Shown one piece after another: positions 23,285 to 36,885 of a DNA stretch of 64,000 bases (its first letter is position 1; each line of letters opens with the position of its first letter). Origin of the DNA: Imbricaverruca yamaguchii (Eukaryota; Arthropoda; Thecostraca; Neoverrucidae); assembly GCA_034440575.1 (NCBI GenBank), contig JAOTOL010001438.1, positions 498,001 through 562,000 on the forward strand, written 5' to 3'. The notes under the pieces were generated by a model. It was given only the letters and a program-made list of their open reading frames with translations. It was not told the origin of the DNA and ran no database searches. The translations under genes were made by a program, and so were the position numbers.

Positions 23285-24160
23285 GGAAAACACCCCACAT
23301 AAGAGATCACAAAACAGAACACACTTCAAGAGAGAACGCACCACAAAAGAAAACACACTACAAGAGAGAACACACCACAAGAGAAAACACACCACAAGAG
23401 AGAGAGCACACCACAAGAGATAACACACTACAAGAGAGAACACACCACAAGAGAGAACACACCACAAGAGAGAACACAAGAGAGAACACAAGAGAGAACA
23501 CACCACAAAAAGAACACACCACAAGAGAGAAAACCCACAAAAGAGAACACACCACAATAGAGAACACACCACAAGAGAGAACACGCCACAAGATAGAACA
23601 CACCACAAGAGATAACACACTACAAGAGAGAACACACAACAAGAGAGAACACAGAACAAGAAAGAACACACTACAGGAGAGAACACACACAAGAAGAACA
23701 CAAAGAAACACACACAGAGAGAACACACAACAAGAGAGAACACAGAACAAAAGAACACACAACAGGAGAGAACACAACAATAAGAAAGAACACACAAGAG
23801 GTAACACACAACAAGGAGAGCACACAACAAGAGAGAACACACCACAAGAGAGAGCACACAACAAGAGACAACACACCACAAGAGAGAACACACTACAAGA
23901 GAGAACACACAAGAAAAAAGAACACAACAAGATAGAAAACACCACAAGAGAGAGAGAGCACACCACAAGAGAGAACACACCACAAGAGAGAACACAGAAC
24001 AAGAAAGAACACACTACAAGAGAAAACACACAATAAGAAAGAACACACAACAAGAGAGAACACACAACAAGAGAGAACACACAGCAAGAGAGAACACACA
24101 ACAAGAGAGAACACACCACATGAGAAAACACACAAGAGAGAGCACACCACAAGAGAGAAC
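23285..24160. repeat. 17-bp minisatellite, about 50 copies
   Basis: Long array of ACACCACAAGAGAGAAC units with many partial and duplicated units (ACACAACAAGAGAGAAC, AAGAAAGAAC). The plus strand has almost no T across roughly 870 bases, an extreme strand asymmetry. Minus-strand frames of 260 residues (SLLWCVLSC-like) simply translate it. Confidence 0.95.
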
Positions 24161-26563
24161 GGTGATCAAGTAATTGTCTTCACTTGACAACATATAGCTG
24201 CTTGGTCGCCCTACTGCACCTGCCAGACCATTTCATGGGCTTGTATGGACCCTGGGCCATGGGCACCATTTGTTGCTGTTGCAGGGCCAGTCTAGTGTTG
24301 TTGCGCTGCTTTTGGAGGAGTGGGTGTGCTTCTCTAAATTTACCTTTTGATCGTCCGAGACGATTTTTTCGCAACGGATCCACCATTCTGCAGCTCCCAG
24401 AGAGCGCTTTGCAGACGACAGGTCGTCATTCACAGCTACTCTGGAGTTAATTGCTGGGCCTACTCGCTTGCAGCTCCCAGAGACCCCCTTCGTGCTTCTA
24501 AGGCATCACCCTCTATCGTAATCAGCATGTTTTTACAGCGTTGCCAGAACGACCCCCGAAGCTTCCACTGGTATTGTAAGAGTGCCATTCTCCAGCCGAC
24601 AGAAGTTTTCAGGGTTTCCACCGAGCCAGCTGGAACAGCCAGTAGCCGCGATCAAACAAAATATACAAAATGGCGTCGGAACGGCGAAACGGCGAAAGCC
24701 AAACATGGACGCTAAGAGGAATACTATGTAGCTCCAAGTTTGATGCGGAAAATGGTGTCAAATTTTACATCTAGGTGACGCTCATAAGCGACGGAACCTA
24801 TGGAACGATGGGGCGCTGCACTCCCCCCCCCCCCTCCCCCCTTTGGCCAGCAAGGGGACGTCGCAATATCTTGGTAAGCTCTCTAAAACTGTTTACTTTC
24901 CCTAGATACTATGCTGCTTACAAGAAATAAATCTTCAAAGTCATGCGCTGCATCCTGGCAGGTTATGCAGGCACGGCTAGAACACACGCTCATACATTTC
25001 TGGTCACATATTCCGAACTTATGCTCTTTCAAAAAAAATTATTGTCCGAGTGGTCAGCATACTTTGCTCGGAATGACTACTAAGGTTCACCAAAAATTAT
25101 CTTGTCGACCGTTCCTGGGTGAGCGAACATTCCGTGATCCCTTTGGATTCCAGTGCATGTTTTATGAAAGGAGAAGATGACGATGACAAAATGCGTGGGA
25201 AATAAGGAATCGGTTTGGGATTTATTAGATTAGCCCTAAAATTATTGCGTTTTTAGAAGGATGGCTATAATAATTTGCGTCCACAATTTACATATCACCA
25301 TAGTCCCCGCTGGAACCGACATTATGGTCATGTTACCCGACTGAAGTAACGGCAACTGTAGATTCAAATACTGTAAACAACATAATTTCACTGCCTCATC
25401 TCCTCGTCCTCTTTTCACCTCACTGAAACTCTAGAAGTCATAATTTGAACACAATTGTTTTTGTGAATTATATATTTGACAGGCGACTTATCTATCTAAA
25501 CCAGAGAACTACCTGGCGGCAACAATCTAACGAAGGTGTGTCGAGTATGACGGACGGCAAACATTTTTGCGTCATGGAACTGCACCAACGGCCACTTTGG
25601 CTATGCTGAGCCATTTATTGCACCATCTGGCGAAATGTGCACACATTCTCACGAGGGGGAGGGACGCTCGGCTGGCCCAAGAGGGAATTATATTCTTAAA
25701 AGTCTGCACTCAGAAGGGTGCTTTATTATTTATATCAAAAGCGGAGCCAGAGTGCCCAGGAGCATGCCTAAATCTTCACAAAGGATGTTAACTATCTGAA
25801 ACGGCGCCCCGCAGAGGCATAACCTGGCCCAAGGAAGCCTGCACGCGAATAGAGCACCGACTGGCCCAGGAGGGCGCCAGCACTCTCAAAGCACCCAGCA
25901 AGACGGGAAAGGAGCATATGTAGCCAATGGTGTTCCGCATATTGCCAAGAGCGGTGCCCGGGTGGCCCAGGTAGGTGCCTACATTTCCAATCCAAGCAGC
26001 TGTCCATAAATACACTCGTTTTGGCGAGATGGGCGCCTGATGGTCGCCGACGGGTATCTTTGTATCTCCTAGTTTTACAGGCTTTAGCTGGGTGGATAAA
26101 CTCGACCGATTGTGTAATCAGCTGGCTCGACTGGAAGGACACTTGCCCACCCAGCTAGCGTTCCACCTGAGGTCCTGCTCCTCCTTGGCCATGGAGAGTT
26201 CGTGTCCTAAAGTTCGTGTCTTGAGCCAGTTAGTGTGACTATCGCAGAATACGCCATGTTTCCTGGGACATGGAGGTCGATGACGCGTCAGAGGTCAGTC
26301 TATCGCTCTGTGGTGAGGTAAGCGTCCGTCTAGTCAAGGTTGGAGTTTCTCTCGAGATCGACGCCGCTGTAGTTAGTTCACCAGGCGTCCTTTGAACTGA
26401 TCTGACACCTCCCAGGCGGGACCAGTGCCCTCCGTTTTCTCTCGGCGTCCTTACTGAATGCTTTGTTATGACACTTGATTGAACGTTGAATCGATCTGTA
26501 GGAAAAGCTGTTGTCAGTATCGTGTCGAAGCACGAATAGGGAGGGAAGGAGAGAGGAGGTTAG
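24161..26563. other. Intergenic, nothing recognised
   Basis: No gene family recognised in any frame. There is a poly-C run at about 24821-24838. Otherwise ordinary unique sequence. Confidence 0.4.
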
Positions 26564-26645
26564 CTCGGCCATTGCCTCTCCCATAAGGAGAGGCAATGGC
26601 CGAGACAAACGCAACCCAGCACGCCGGAGGTATGCTGGGTTGCGT
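26564..26645. repeat. Two adjacent perfect hairpins
   Basis: 26564-26604 is an 18-bp perfect stem (CTCGGCCATTGCCTCTCC and its complement) with a 5-base loop. 26609-26645 is a 13-bp perfect stem (ACGCAACCCAGCA and its complement) with an 11-base loop. Only four bases separate them. Perfect pairing of unrelated stems suggests recent formation or a structured transposon end. Confidence 0.9.
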
Positions 26646-29087
26646 CCTCCACCATCCCGTTAGTGCAGCAGGGGACTGGCAAGTCCAAAAATATTTGTTT
26701 AGGTCAATGTTCCCCCAAATCGCTTTAACACGGGCGGAGATTGGCATGCGCTATGGCGCATCTTTTGCCGACCCTGTGATGTAGCACATTGAAGATATCG
26801 TGTCAGACCAACGATCTGTGACGTAACCAGAAGCAACATCGCCGATCGTTTTCTCCAAAAATCTTGAGTTATCGAAAATTAACATAATTTACTGGCCCAA
26901 AATCACCAATGATGGATGTGTTAGGATGAAAGACAACTCAAGTAGCTGTCACTGATCTCTCCAATGTTATCCTAGATCAATAACCTAACTTGCCGCAAGC
27001 TGACCGCTGTGGAGTTAAGAGTAATCAGGTGGTCCATGTGCACACGAAGACTGAACTAGGAGTCTAATTTTGCCCATGGACGCTGGAAAATGTGTTGTCA
27101 GCAGTTATTAATAAAATCCCTAACATTAAGTCGACAACTTAGCCTCGCCTAGTTCTTTACATATGAGTCGAATTATAACAAATCACACATGAATAGCATC
27201 CCGGGATATTGGGAAGCACCGATGAAAACATCCAGCGCGTATCTGCTGTGCAGCACTCTGCTATGATACACAGGAAATGCGAGAACATAACCCTTCGGGA
27301 GCCTGTTCTAACATACTTCGGAAGATTTCGCACTTTTCAGGTCTCGATCCAAATGTTTTCCAAATGCTTTGTACTGAATTGGAAGTATATTCAGAGATGG
27401 CATGATACCATATCATCATCATTAACGTGCTCCTGTGCAGATCAGGTCAAATTACGTTATTTTGTGGTTGTGGCTTTTGGGCATACCCGTATTCTATTAA
27501 ACTCTATTACAACGAATAATAAACTGAATAATATATAAACGCTGAATTATAATTCAGCACCCACAGTTCCCCTATGAAACAGTTTGGATCACCTTGTTGA
27601 ACTCACCTTTGGCCTTTACTGGCCAGAGTTCAGCATACATACGTGAAGTCAATGTTGGTCAAGGGTAGGCCAAGGTACCTTTTCCTCCTTTTTACTTGCG
27701 AGTTCCGATTTTGAATTAGGCTTCCATGTTTATCCCACAGGGCCACAAAATGCTTTTTGCCCAAATTCCCGGAGCACATATTGATCCTGGTTGCTTGCTA
27801 TACTATGCTATAGAACGCTATAGGGTGCTATGGAAAGCTATATGATCATGCGACGCATCGTTTGACTTCGATTGCATGAAGAACGCGGTAGTGCTTATTC
27901 CATAAGCATATCATGCCTAGCTCGCCATCATTTTGGGCCCGAACTTCATGTCCAAAATTCGTGGCTTCGTTTGATGCCAGGTAGCACAATTCCCAGCTTA
28001 CCATGCGTCAAAGAAAACAAGTTAGTCGGCTGGGTGACACCAAACTTTCGCCAGCCTCAGCTACTACGCTACCGCTGTACTGAAACGCTACTAAGTAGAT
28101 GTTTCAGTAGTACAGCGGTTCTCCCCTCCCCTCTTTTGCCGCGATGCCGAGATACGTTGCGCCGTACCTAACGACGCTTCTGGTTGTATTGGCGCCTTCC
28201 ATTCGTTATCGCTGTAAACGCGACCGGTCGCGTCGCTTGGACATGAAATGCCGTGATTGAACTGCTATTTAATCACAATTTCGACGTCAAACTTGGCAAC
28301 AGCATTTCAAAATTTGTCGTCAAAACGACGGCTTGGCTGCTTTTACACCTTTTTGGGGCGCTCATTAGCGTTGTGAACGCGGCTAGTGTGCTTCTCTGGA
28401 GCTGTGAGAAAAAGCTTCGGGGACTCCAGGAGAAGATCGCCTCAAGTTTGTCTCCTGAGGCTCAATTCGCATGGTGCCACTTGGCAACTCCGATGGTGTC
28501 TCCATGCAGGTGCCTGAGTATGTCTCCACACAAGGGCGTGCATGTCGAGAGTAAGCAGCCCTCGCTTAACGGCGGAATAACGGTAGCCCCAGTGAACGAC
28601 CAGTTGCTGTGGACCAAGCCTCCAAGCGGGACAGCCGGCTCGACTGGATAGTTTTTATTGTGGTGCTGTAGCTGTGTTGATGGTGATATAAAGACAAAAT
28701 TAGCAGTGAAGAATCTGTGTGTGTTGTCAGAAGCACCGTGGAAAGTTTAATTCATTTCAAATTTAGCCTGGGTAAGTCATATTAAAGCTTCCTGAGATTG
28801 AAGGTTAGCTAGGTTGGTTCAAATTTACTTAAAATGCTACTGACCTGAGATATAAGTGACCTCGCCTAAGTGACCTTAGCCTCACATATTCCCTGCACAT
28901 TTTGCGTACTGACCCATCCTGGTGGGTGAATTGCAAAGCAGTTACCTACACTGTATTTTCGCATTGATCTTCACCGTCTCCAGGGGACAATTTATAGCTT
29001 CTGAATTGTTTTATAGTCACTGCCGTCTTCAGTAAATATAAACTGGACACCACCAAATCCTGCCTGAACCGGCCACCACCTGGCTAC
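26646..29087. other. Intergenic, minor structures only
   Basis: No gene recognised. A 132-residue open frame from 28253, starting at GTG, contains one hydrophobic stretch but no known domain. A hairpin at 28071-28119 pairs ACCGCTGTACT and GAAAC with their complements around a 3-base bulge. A short run of GCTATA-type words lies at 27805-27845. Confidence 0.4.
28071..28119. repeat. Imperfect hairpin
   Basis: Stem of 16 paired bases (ACCGCTGTACT plus GAAAC with complements) with one 3-base bulge and a 14-base loop. Confidence 0.75.
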
Positions 29088-29355
29088 CCGATCGGGTCAC
29101 TGTTCATATCCCATCGGGTCAATAATTAGAGCACACCAGACTCCACCACACCCGATCGGGTGCCTCCAGAGGTTACTGACACCATTGGATTCTACGGAAT
29201 ACTACGAGATACCACTAGAATGCGGTGCGGCACGTTATGCATGACAAAATCGTCTTCTTCATCTCAAATTCGTTATGTCAAGCCTCCTTGTACTACCCGT
29301 GATCAAAGGAGTGATCACCACTCGTGACGATCCTGTCCCAGAGACTGGCAGATCC

Positions 29356-29560
29356 CGCCAAACCTCACCGCACCTCACCAGACTCCATCGGCTCCGCCCC
29401 GACCCGGTAGAGTCGGTTGGACTCCACCCAGGCCGCCTGACCTCGCCAAACCCCGCCGCACCTCACCAGACTCCATCGGCTCCGCCCCGACCCGGTGGAG
29501 CCGGTTGGACTCCACCCAGGCCGCCTGACCCCGCCAAACCCCACCGCATCTCACCCGGGC
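29356..29560. repeat. 88-bp tandem repeat, about 2.3 copies
   Basis: CCTCACCAGACTCCATCGGC begins at 29373 and again at 29461. The following CGGTTGGACTCCACCCAGGC block also repeats, and a third, partial unit begins near 29535. Just upstream (29088-29165) the palindrome ACCCGATCGGGT occurs twice. Confidence 0.88.
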
Positions 29561-30844
29561 GGGTCGGATCCTCCAGCTTTCCGAGCTTCGCCACATCTCC
29601 TGAGCCGCGAGAACTTCAACGAATCAAATCATACAGATCCAGATCCTTCTAGAGAAAGGAAACTATCGCGGGAGCCGTGCCGTGTAGCTGTCTTCGAGGT
29701 GTCAAGGGCTGTTGCAAAGACCATTATATCATACATAACGAAGACTACAACACATGCTATGTTAGATGGTGAATTCAAGAATCTTACCATGACTAGCCAT
29801 ACACCTATATGGCCATTGTTGAGTTCCCATATACCTGGTTCCTTCTGGCAAGATGTATGGGTCGCAGATCGCAGCCTTGAGGGGTGAAATAACGATGTGT
29901 TTTCTTCCAATCTCCATTTCTGTGAAATCGATAGTAAAGAGGAATATGAAACTTGGCAGGAGTACTTTTGTCAAACTTTGTTGGAATATGGGGAGTGGAG
30001 ACAGTCGCATGGATGTCTCTCCTTCTCCAGTGTTAGCAAATTGATAAACGGCCACTTCAAGGCGGTGAGTTATTGACGCTCATACATACAAATGTATACA
30101 GATGGCTGTGCTCGGACAGCCTCACCTTTCAGTCGATTGTTTCCTCTACGCTCTGCCACCAACCCAGAGATTGTAAAGAGCTTTTGACAGGCACATAATT
30201 GGGTTTTCCGTGTGCTGAGTGGACCTGAATGTGAACCTTCATGGGCTTCGCGTAATTTAACTTGAATTGTCAGCAGTGTGTGACATGACTGGTGCTCCAA
30301 TGATCCAAGCCATCTATCGACTTATTCCGACCATTCAGCCTCTGTCCTACACCTACACACGCTGACACAGAGATCGAGTGAACCTGGACGCCACTTAACC
30401 CATGTGAAAGAGGGTGAGCAAGAGCAAATCGTTCCTCATAGGCCGTCCGAAGCTTTCAGTTGGTTTATTAGCATGACTGGTGATTCAGCGCTGGTGCTTT
30501 TCCCATCACGCCACCACGAGCTAAACTCTCAACATGCGCGTAGTGCTCAAATATACATGAGTGGTGCACAACCGCAACTAGTTGGCAGCTGGCACTAAAA
30601 CGCCACCCTCGCGAGTGAGCAGAACTCCATGGCTAAGCCGGTGCTTTCAGGTGCGCGTGGGTGAGCGGTGGTGAGTTCTGTTTGGAGGCGCGCCAGACGA
30701 TGGCCATTTACACCGCCTGCAAAGCCAACACGTTTTGGAAGTAAAGACATAAAATACATAACAAGGTCAGTGCAACTATGAGCCACGATGGCCCTTATTG
30801 GTTGCACTCTGGACACTCAATCAGTTGCCCACTATATCCGTCGA
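29561..30844. other. Intergenic, nothing recognised
   Basis: No gene or repeat recognised between the 88-bp repeat and the LINE remnant. Confidence 0.4.
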
Positions 30845-32800
30845 TCAGCAGTCCCTGGAATACTGAAAAGCAAGCCCTCTATTCTTATAATGATTGTCAA
30901 TGCTGTTTTTAAAGATGTTCAGTGTACTGCTACTGACAGTGATTTCTGGCAGCTGGTTCCAGTGTTCTACTACCATGTTGGTGAAGGACTGTTCTAACCT
31001 TGTCCTGCTGTGATTAACTTTAATTTTGAATTGATGGCCTCTAATTGCATCATTTCTGTTCAATCCAAACATTTCCGAGATATCCCTTCTCCTGACAATG
31101 AACAAATTTAAAGACTTCGAGGAGATCTCCTCTGAGCCTTCTATATCTAAGCGAAAACATATTCCAGTTTTTCAATCTTTCCTCATATGCCAGGTTGCTC
31201 ATACCATAGAGCATTTTTGTAGCCCTTTTTTGTACTCTCTCTAAGTGCTAACAATTTTTTTTTCATAAGTAGGGGGTCAAGCTTGAACACATTTCTCCAA
31301 ATGTGGTCTGACTTATGCACAGTAAAGCTTCCTGATGACTTCCTCACTTTTGTATGATACATTCCTATTTATTACCAAGAACATTCTTAATGCCTTAATC
31401 CTGGCTTCTTTGGTCAGTCCTAATGCGCCCAATTATGTGTTAAGGATAACACCTAAGTTCTTCTCCTGCTGAGTTATAGATAGTACTTGGCCACTCATCA
31501 AGTATGGAGCCTTCATATGCTGCTTACCTACATGCATGGCTTTGCACTTATCAAAACTATATTTAATTTGACAATTTTCGGACCACTTCACAAGTTCGTC
31601 TAAGTCTTTCTGCAGCGAGATATGTTCATTGTATCCTGGTATTGCCCTAAAGAGCTTCGAATGATCCGAAAATTTTAAAACCTCAATGCTTAGGCCACTT
31701 TCAATGTTATCTACAAATATATTGAAAAATAATAGTGGCCCCAGTACTGACTGCTGGGGGACTCCACTAAGAACATTTTGCCATGATGACTTTGTACCAT
31801 TCAGCATCACTCTTTGTTGCCTGTCTGAAAGCCACAACTCTATCCATTTTAAGATGCTACCTGCAATACCATGGGCCTCAAGCTGTATCATTAACCGTTT
31901 GTGGGGTACCTTGTTAAAGGCTTTACTAAAGTGAAGATATGCTACATGAACCTGATTTCCGTGATCAGATTGTTCTGTAGCTAAATTTAAAAAAGGTCAA
32001 GAGATATGTGAGACAGGATCGCCTTTTTATAAATCCATGTTGAGTATCTTGAGTCTATCTGTTTCCTTCCAGATGACTAACTATTCTATAATTGATAATT
32101 TATTTAAATACCTTGCAGACTATGGACGTGAGGCTTACTGGCCTATAGTTTTCAACTTTCCCTCTTTCTCCTTTCTTGACAATAGGAACCACAATTGCCC
32201 TTTTTAAATCTGTTATAATTTCATTTTGGGAAACTGATCTACAAAAGATTATACTAAGTGGAATTGCCAGTTCCTTTTCAGCTTCCCGTAATACCGAAGC
32301 ATTAATTACATCATGTCCTTCTGCCTTGTTTGGCTTTATTGTCCTCATTTGATTGAAAACCTCACTATCAATTAGATCAACATCGGTTATCCGATAACAT
32401 GTCACTAAACTATGGTGAACGGTTAGTAGATTAGTCATGATCGTGATCATGATCACCAAATTATCCTTAATTGTGCCCACTGCATGTGCCTAGAATCGAA
32501 CCAGGTATGTTATGGTCACTTCTTCCCAGAGTTTCCCCTAAAGTCAAGTCTTGAACTAAATGGCTTAGATCCGAGAAGACAAGGTACAAGAATGAATCCT
32601 GCCTGGTTGGTTCCGTCACAAACTGATATATGAACAGGCCCTCGTCAAGGCATTTCCTAAACATTGTACATGATGGGGAGCCAATATTAACATTTTCATA
32701 TCCTTTTGGATTAAAGTCACTAAGAATTTCCTCGTTTCCTCCGAAAGTTTCTTCTGATTCACTGCTTGAACTACTGCTATCACTATTTGCTGACTGTGGG
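30845..32800 (-). mobile_element. Dead CR1/Rex1-like LINE remnant
   Basis: Minus-strand fragments of one LINE, in order. Endonuclease end: EEILSDFNPKGYENVN, QFVTEPTRQDSFL and TLGETLGRSDHN (about 32780-32490). RT start: INASVLREAEKELAIPLSII and VENYRPVSLTSIVCKV (about 32330-32105). Motif A region: AYLHFSKAFNKVPHKRL (about 31945-31895). Then GVPQQSVLGPLLFFNIFVDN and the motif C region KFSDHSKL (about 31770-31655). C-terminal domain: RGHQFKIKV and VVEHWNQLPEITVSSSTLNI (about 31040-30890). The catalytic residues are gone: the motif A aspartate is histidine and the FADD box reads FSDH. Frameshifts and stops separate the fragments. The element is an old, inactive copy. Clade assignment rests on the GSDHN, PHKRL and WNQLP-type landmarks. 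Confidence 0.85.
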
Positions 32801-32867
32801 GTTCTATTGCGTAGGCAGTGTGTAGTATAAGTGCATATACAAAGGTGACATCAATTTAAGCTCTATA

Positions 32868-33035
<168 letters not shown>

Positions 33036-34450
33036 TACGTGAAGGTATTAATGATGGCGGGTGGGTAAACCGCTTCCCAGCTGTTCTGAGCTTGTGTATG
33101 TAAAGTCTAGCTTGTCTTAATGCAACACAAGATTATTTTGTGATGAGAGGAGCCGTGTGTGCATGCAGCTGAATTGGCCGACACATGCACCACTGCTCTC
33201 GGGAATTACCAAGGCATCTTTACCGCGTGATCAAAGAGACAATTACCAACACCACCACTTGTGCCCGTCAAGTGCTACATAGTGTATGAGCGGAGTGGAA
33301 GATATCATGCATGGCTGTGGATGGGGTTAGCAGGGTGTTGGGCCAGTGCAAATCGGCTCGCCTCCGTCCGATCTTACAGCTAGGTGACTATTTGCGCTAT
33401 AAATCAAGTGTTAATCACAAGTCGGCTCGTGAACGTCCGAAGGCACCGTTAGGTAACCATTCATTTCAAGTAGCAAAACAGATCGGGTAATGTATGCCCG
33501 ATGTTATCCGTGGATGACTACGCCATTATTACCATCTGATGCAGTAAGCGTCAGTCAGGCTGCGTGCTGTCTGCACTTCTAGGGTGGTAGCATCAAGTTA
33601 GCCAAGAAGTAAAAAGAAGTTACTTGGGCGCTTGTCGACCAATAGGGAGGAAAGCGAGAGGGCGACACCTCATTCTTGGCAGTAAGCTTGAGCTGACTCC
33701 TTGTGTGTCGAATCCACTGCAGTGTAGCAGATCATCTAAGCTTATCGTCGTGTTGCATGTTTGGTGATATGGTGCTGCATACTGGTCAGCATCAAGTGTG
33801 GCTGCTAGTACTGTGTGATCAGGACCAGGTCCAGTGAGGACAACTTCTTGACGGTGTTCGATTTGACGTGCCCCCTGCACCAAGCTAGCTTGAGATTGCA
33901 TGTATGATACGAGCTGTAATGTGTGGAGTTGGTTGCGTCCATAAGTCTCGGCGATGCTTACGAGAGTGTGGCTGTAGGATGGCTCTATATCCGTCCGCCT
34001 AGTATTCAATGTTGCTTGTCTGTCTGCTCATTTCCCCAAAGTTTTGCACAGCCCGGAATCCACAGGAAATAGTCTTTTGCCCATTTTCATGGCAATGATT
34101 AGTGGGATTTAGTCACTGCCTGGCTAGGAGCAGTCGCTAGTCCTACTGGTTGCCTGAGGGCAAATTTTGAGTCTGGGCGGACGACTTTTGCGCCGCTTTG
34201 GCGCAAAAGTCGATGGCTCTATATCATTTTGCGCCGCTTTGGAAGAAATACGACGGACAGTATTGCTACGGGCTCAGCGGTATAGACGAATACTTTGTCT
34301 GGTAGCCGCTTGGAAAAGTCATCGCGTGACCCAGTGATGTCGAAGCCCACTTTTGTCGTCCCATTTGTCCCACGCGTGAAGATCAATATTTTATGGCTGC
34401 TATTGGCAGCATGCTCACTGAGAATACGAAGAATTGTTAGCCGGTGCGGT
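33036..34450. other. Intergenic; one perfect hairpin
   Basis: No gene recognised. At 34182-34212 CGACTTTTGCGCC pairs perfectly with its complement around a 5-base loop (GCTTT), and TTTTGCGCCGCTTTGG recurs 40 bases later. Confidence 0.4.
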
Positions 34451-35320
34451 GTCATCACCGTGCAAGCCGTGTCATCACCGTGCAGACGATGTCACCACCG
34501 TGCAGACGATGTCACCACCGTACAGGCGGTGTCACCACCGTACAGACGGTGTCACCACCGTGCAGGCGGTGTCATCACCGTGCAGGCGGCGTCACCACCG
34601 TACAGGCGGTGTCACCACCGTGCAGGCGGTGTCACCACCGTGCAGACGGTGTCACCACCGTGCAGGCGGTGTCACCACCGTGCAGACGGTGTCACCACCG
34701 TGCAGGCAGTGTCATCACCGTGCAAGCTGAGTCACCACCGTGCAGGCGGTGTCATCACCGTGCAGACGATGTCACCACCGTGCAGACGATGTCACCACCG
34801 TACAGGCGGTGTCACCACCGTACAGACGGTGTCACCACCGTGCAGGCGGTGTCATCACCGTGCAGGCGGCGTCACCACCGTGCAGGCAGTGTCATCACCG
34901 TGCAGGCAGTGTCATCACCGTGCAGGCTGAGTCACCACCGTGCAGGCGGCGTCACCACCGTCCAGGCGGTGTCACCACCGTGCAGGCGGTGTCACCACCG
35001 TGCAGGCGGTGTCACCACCGTGCAGGCGGTGTCATCACCGTGCAGGCGGTGTCACCACCGTGCAGGCGGTGTCATCACCGTGCAGGCGGTGTCACCACCG
35101 TGCAGGCGGTGTCACCACCGTGCAGGCGGTGTCATCACCGTGCAGGCGGTGTCACCACCGTGCAGGCGGTGTCACCACCGTGCAGGCGGCGTCACCACCG
35201 TGCAGGTGGTGTCACCACCGTGCAGGCAGTGTCATCACCGTGCAAGCTGAGTCACCACCGTGCAGGCGGTGTCATCACCGTGCAGACGGTGTCACCACCG
35301 TGCAGGCGGTGTCACCACCG
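34451..35320. repeat. 20-bp satellite with higher-order structure, about 43 copies
   Basis: Unbroken 20-bp units GTCACCACCGTGCAGGCGGT with variants (GTCATC, TGCAGACGAT, TACAGG, TGCAAGCTGA). Six consecutive variant units at 34471-34590 recur in the same order at 34751-34870, exactly 14 units later. The ACGGTGCAAGCTGA context recurs near 34721 and 35241. This shows block duplication within the array. There are no spacers, so it is not a CRISPR array. Long plus-strand frames (TVQAVSPPCRRCHHRAG-like) are artefacts. Confidence 0.97.
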
Positions 35321-35329
35321 TCGGTGGAG

Positions 35330-35595
35330 TGACGCGGTCGCTCCCGCGTCACTCGAGCACCTCGCTATCCGGCTGCCATCGGCGCCGACGGCTGAGAGGA
35401 GGAGGGGGATGGGGGGGGGGACGGCCGGCCGTCCGGATCGTGTCCGTCACCGGCCGGCGCTGCCATATCGCCTCGCCGCGCTACCATATCGCGCGCCGCC
35501 GCCTTTCGACGGCCGTGTCAACAGTATCGGCGCCGATCGCAGCACGGCCTGTTCCCATGCAAATGCGCCGGCGCCAGCTCCGGTTCTGGCTGCAC
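35330..35595. other. CpG-rich block between two arrays
   Basis: High CpG sequence with GGCCGGCCGTCCGG-type words, a G10 run at about 35411, and no recognisable coding domain. It resembles the blocks at 10341-10716 and 38140-38620 in composition. Confidence 0.4.
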
Positions 35596-36235
<640 letters not shown>

Positions 36236-36885
36236 AGCGCTAGCTGGCGACCTCTACTGCCTGGCCACCTCAACACCTTGGTGACCTCACCGAGCACTGG
36301 CCACGTCAACGAGTTGTTGACCTCGCCACGGGCCTCCGTAGGCTGGTGGCATCTCAGCGGACTGATGGCCTCTAAGTTGACAACCCATGTGGTTTGGCGA
36401 CATTGCAACACTGAGGACAATTGCTCAGTCAAAGCAGGCGACCGGCTAGTGGTGGCGCTCGGGATGCTTGCAAACGTCAGAATATTCTGATGCGTTCACC
36501 GGATCAAAGCATGTTCAGTGACGGATCCAGAAGGGGAGGCGTTTAGTGGCGGATCCAGGCGGGTGATAGGGTAGCGGCCATGACCCCCAAGGTGGTCTGA
36601 TTTGGAACAAAACTGGTCGTTATTCACGGCTTTCGGAAAAACTAGAAGCATTGTTGTGGAAACATCTTGATTTGGGATCATGCTCGGTTCCTATAGAATG
36701 CAAATCCAATGAGCTTTACTTTTTCTCTTTGGTGTATTTTTTTTGTTTTTTCTTGGGCGGGGGGGGGGACATTGGCGGTATTTTTAAAAAAAATATATCC
36801 CATCCCGAAGCCGGCTAAAAATAATTTCGATGGATTCAGCTGAGAACACGATTGTATTTATTCTGAGCACGGATTATAAATGGAT
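36236..36885. other. Intergenic; transposon-end-like words
   Basis: No gene. GGATCCAG occurs at 36515 and again at 36547 within GTGGCGGATCCAGGCGGG, a word seen at the ends of non-autonomous DNA transposons and at 18250 in this window (as AGATCCAG). No complete element could be delimited. Confidence 0.35.

Noticed and set aside
23216..24152. Two minus-strand frames of about 260 residues rich in Cys, Leu and Val
   Set aside because: They translate the 17-bp minisatellite; two frames are open in parallel.
28253..28651. 132-residue frame with a hydrophobic segment
   Set aside because: Begins at GTG, has no family resemblance, and lies in low-information intergenic sequence.
34451..35320. Regular 20-bp repeats resembling a CRISPR array
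   Set aside because: Units are contiguous with no spacers, and the context is eukaryotic; it is a minisatellite.
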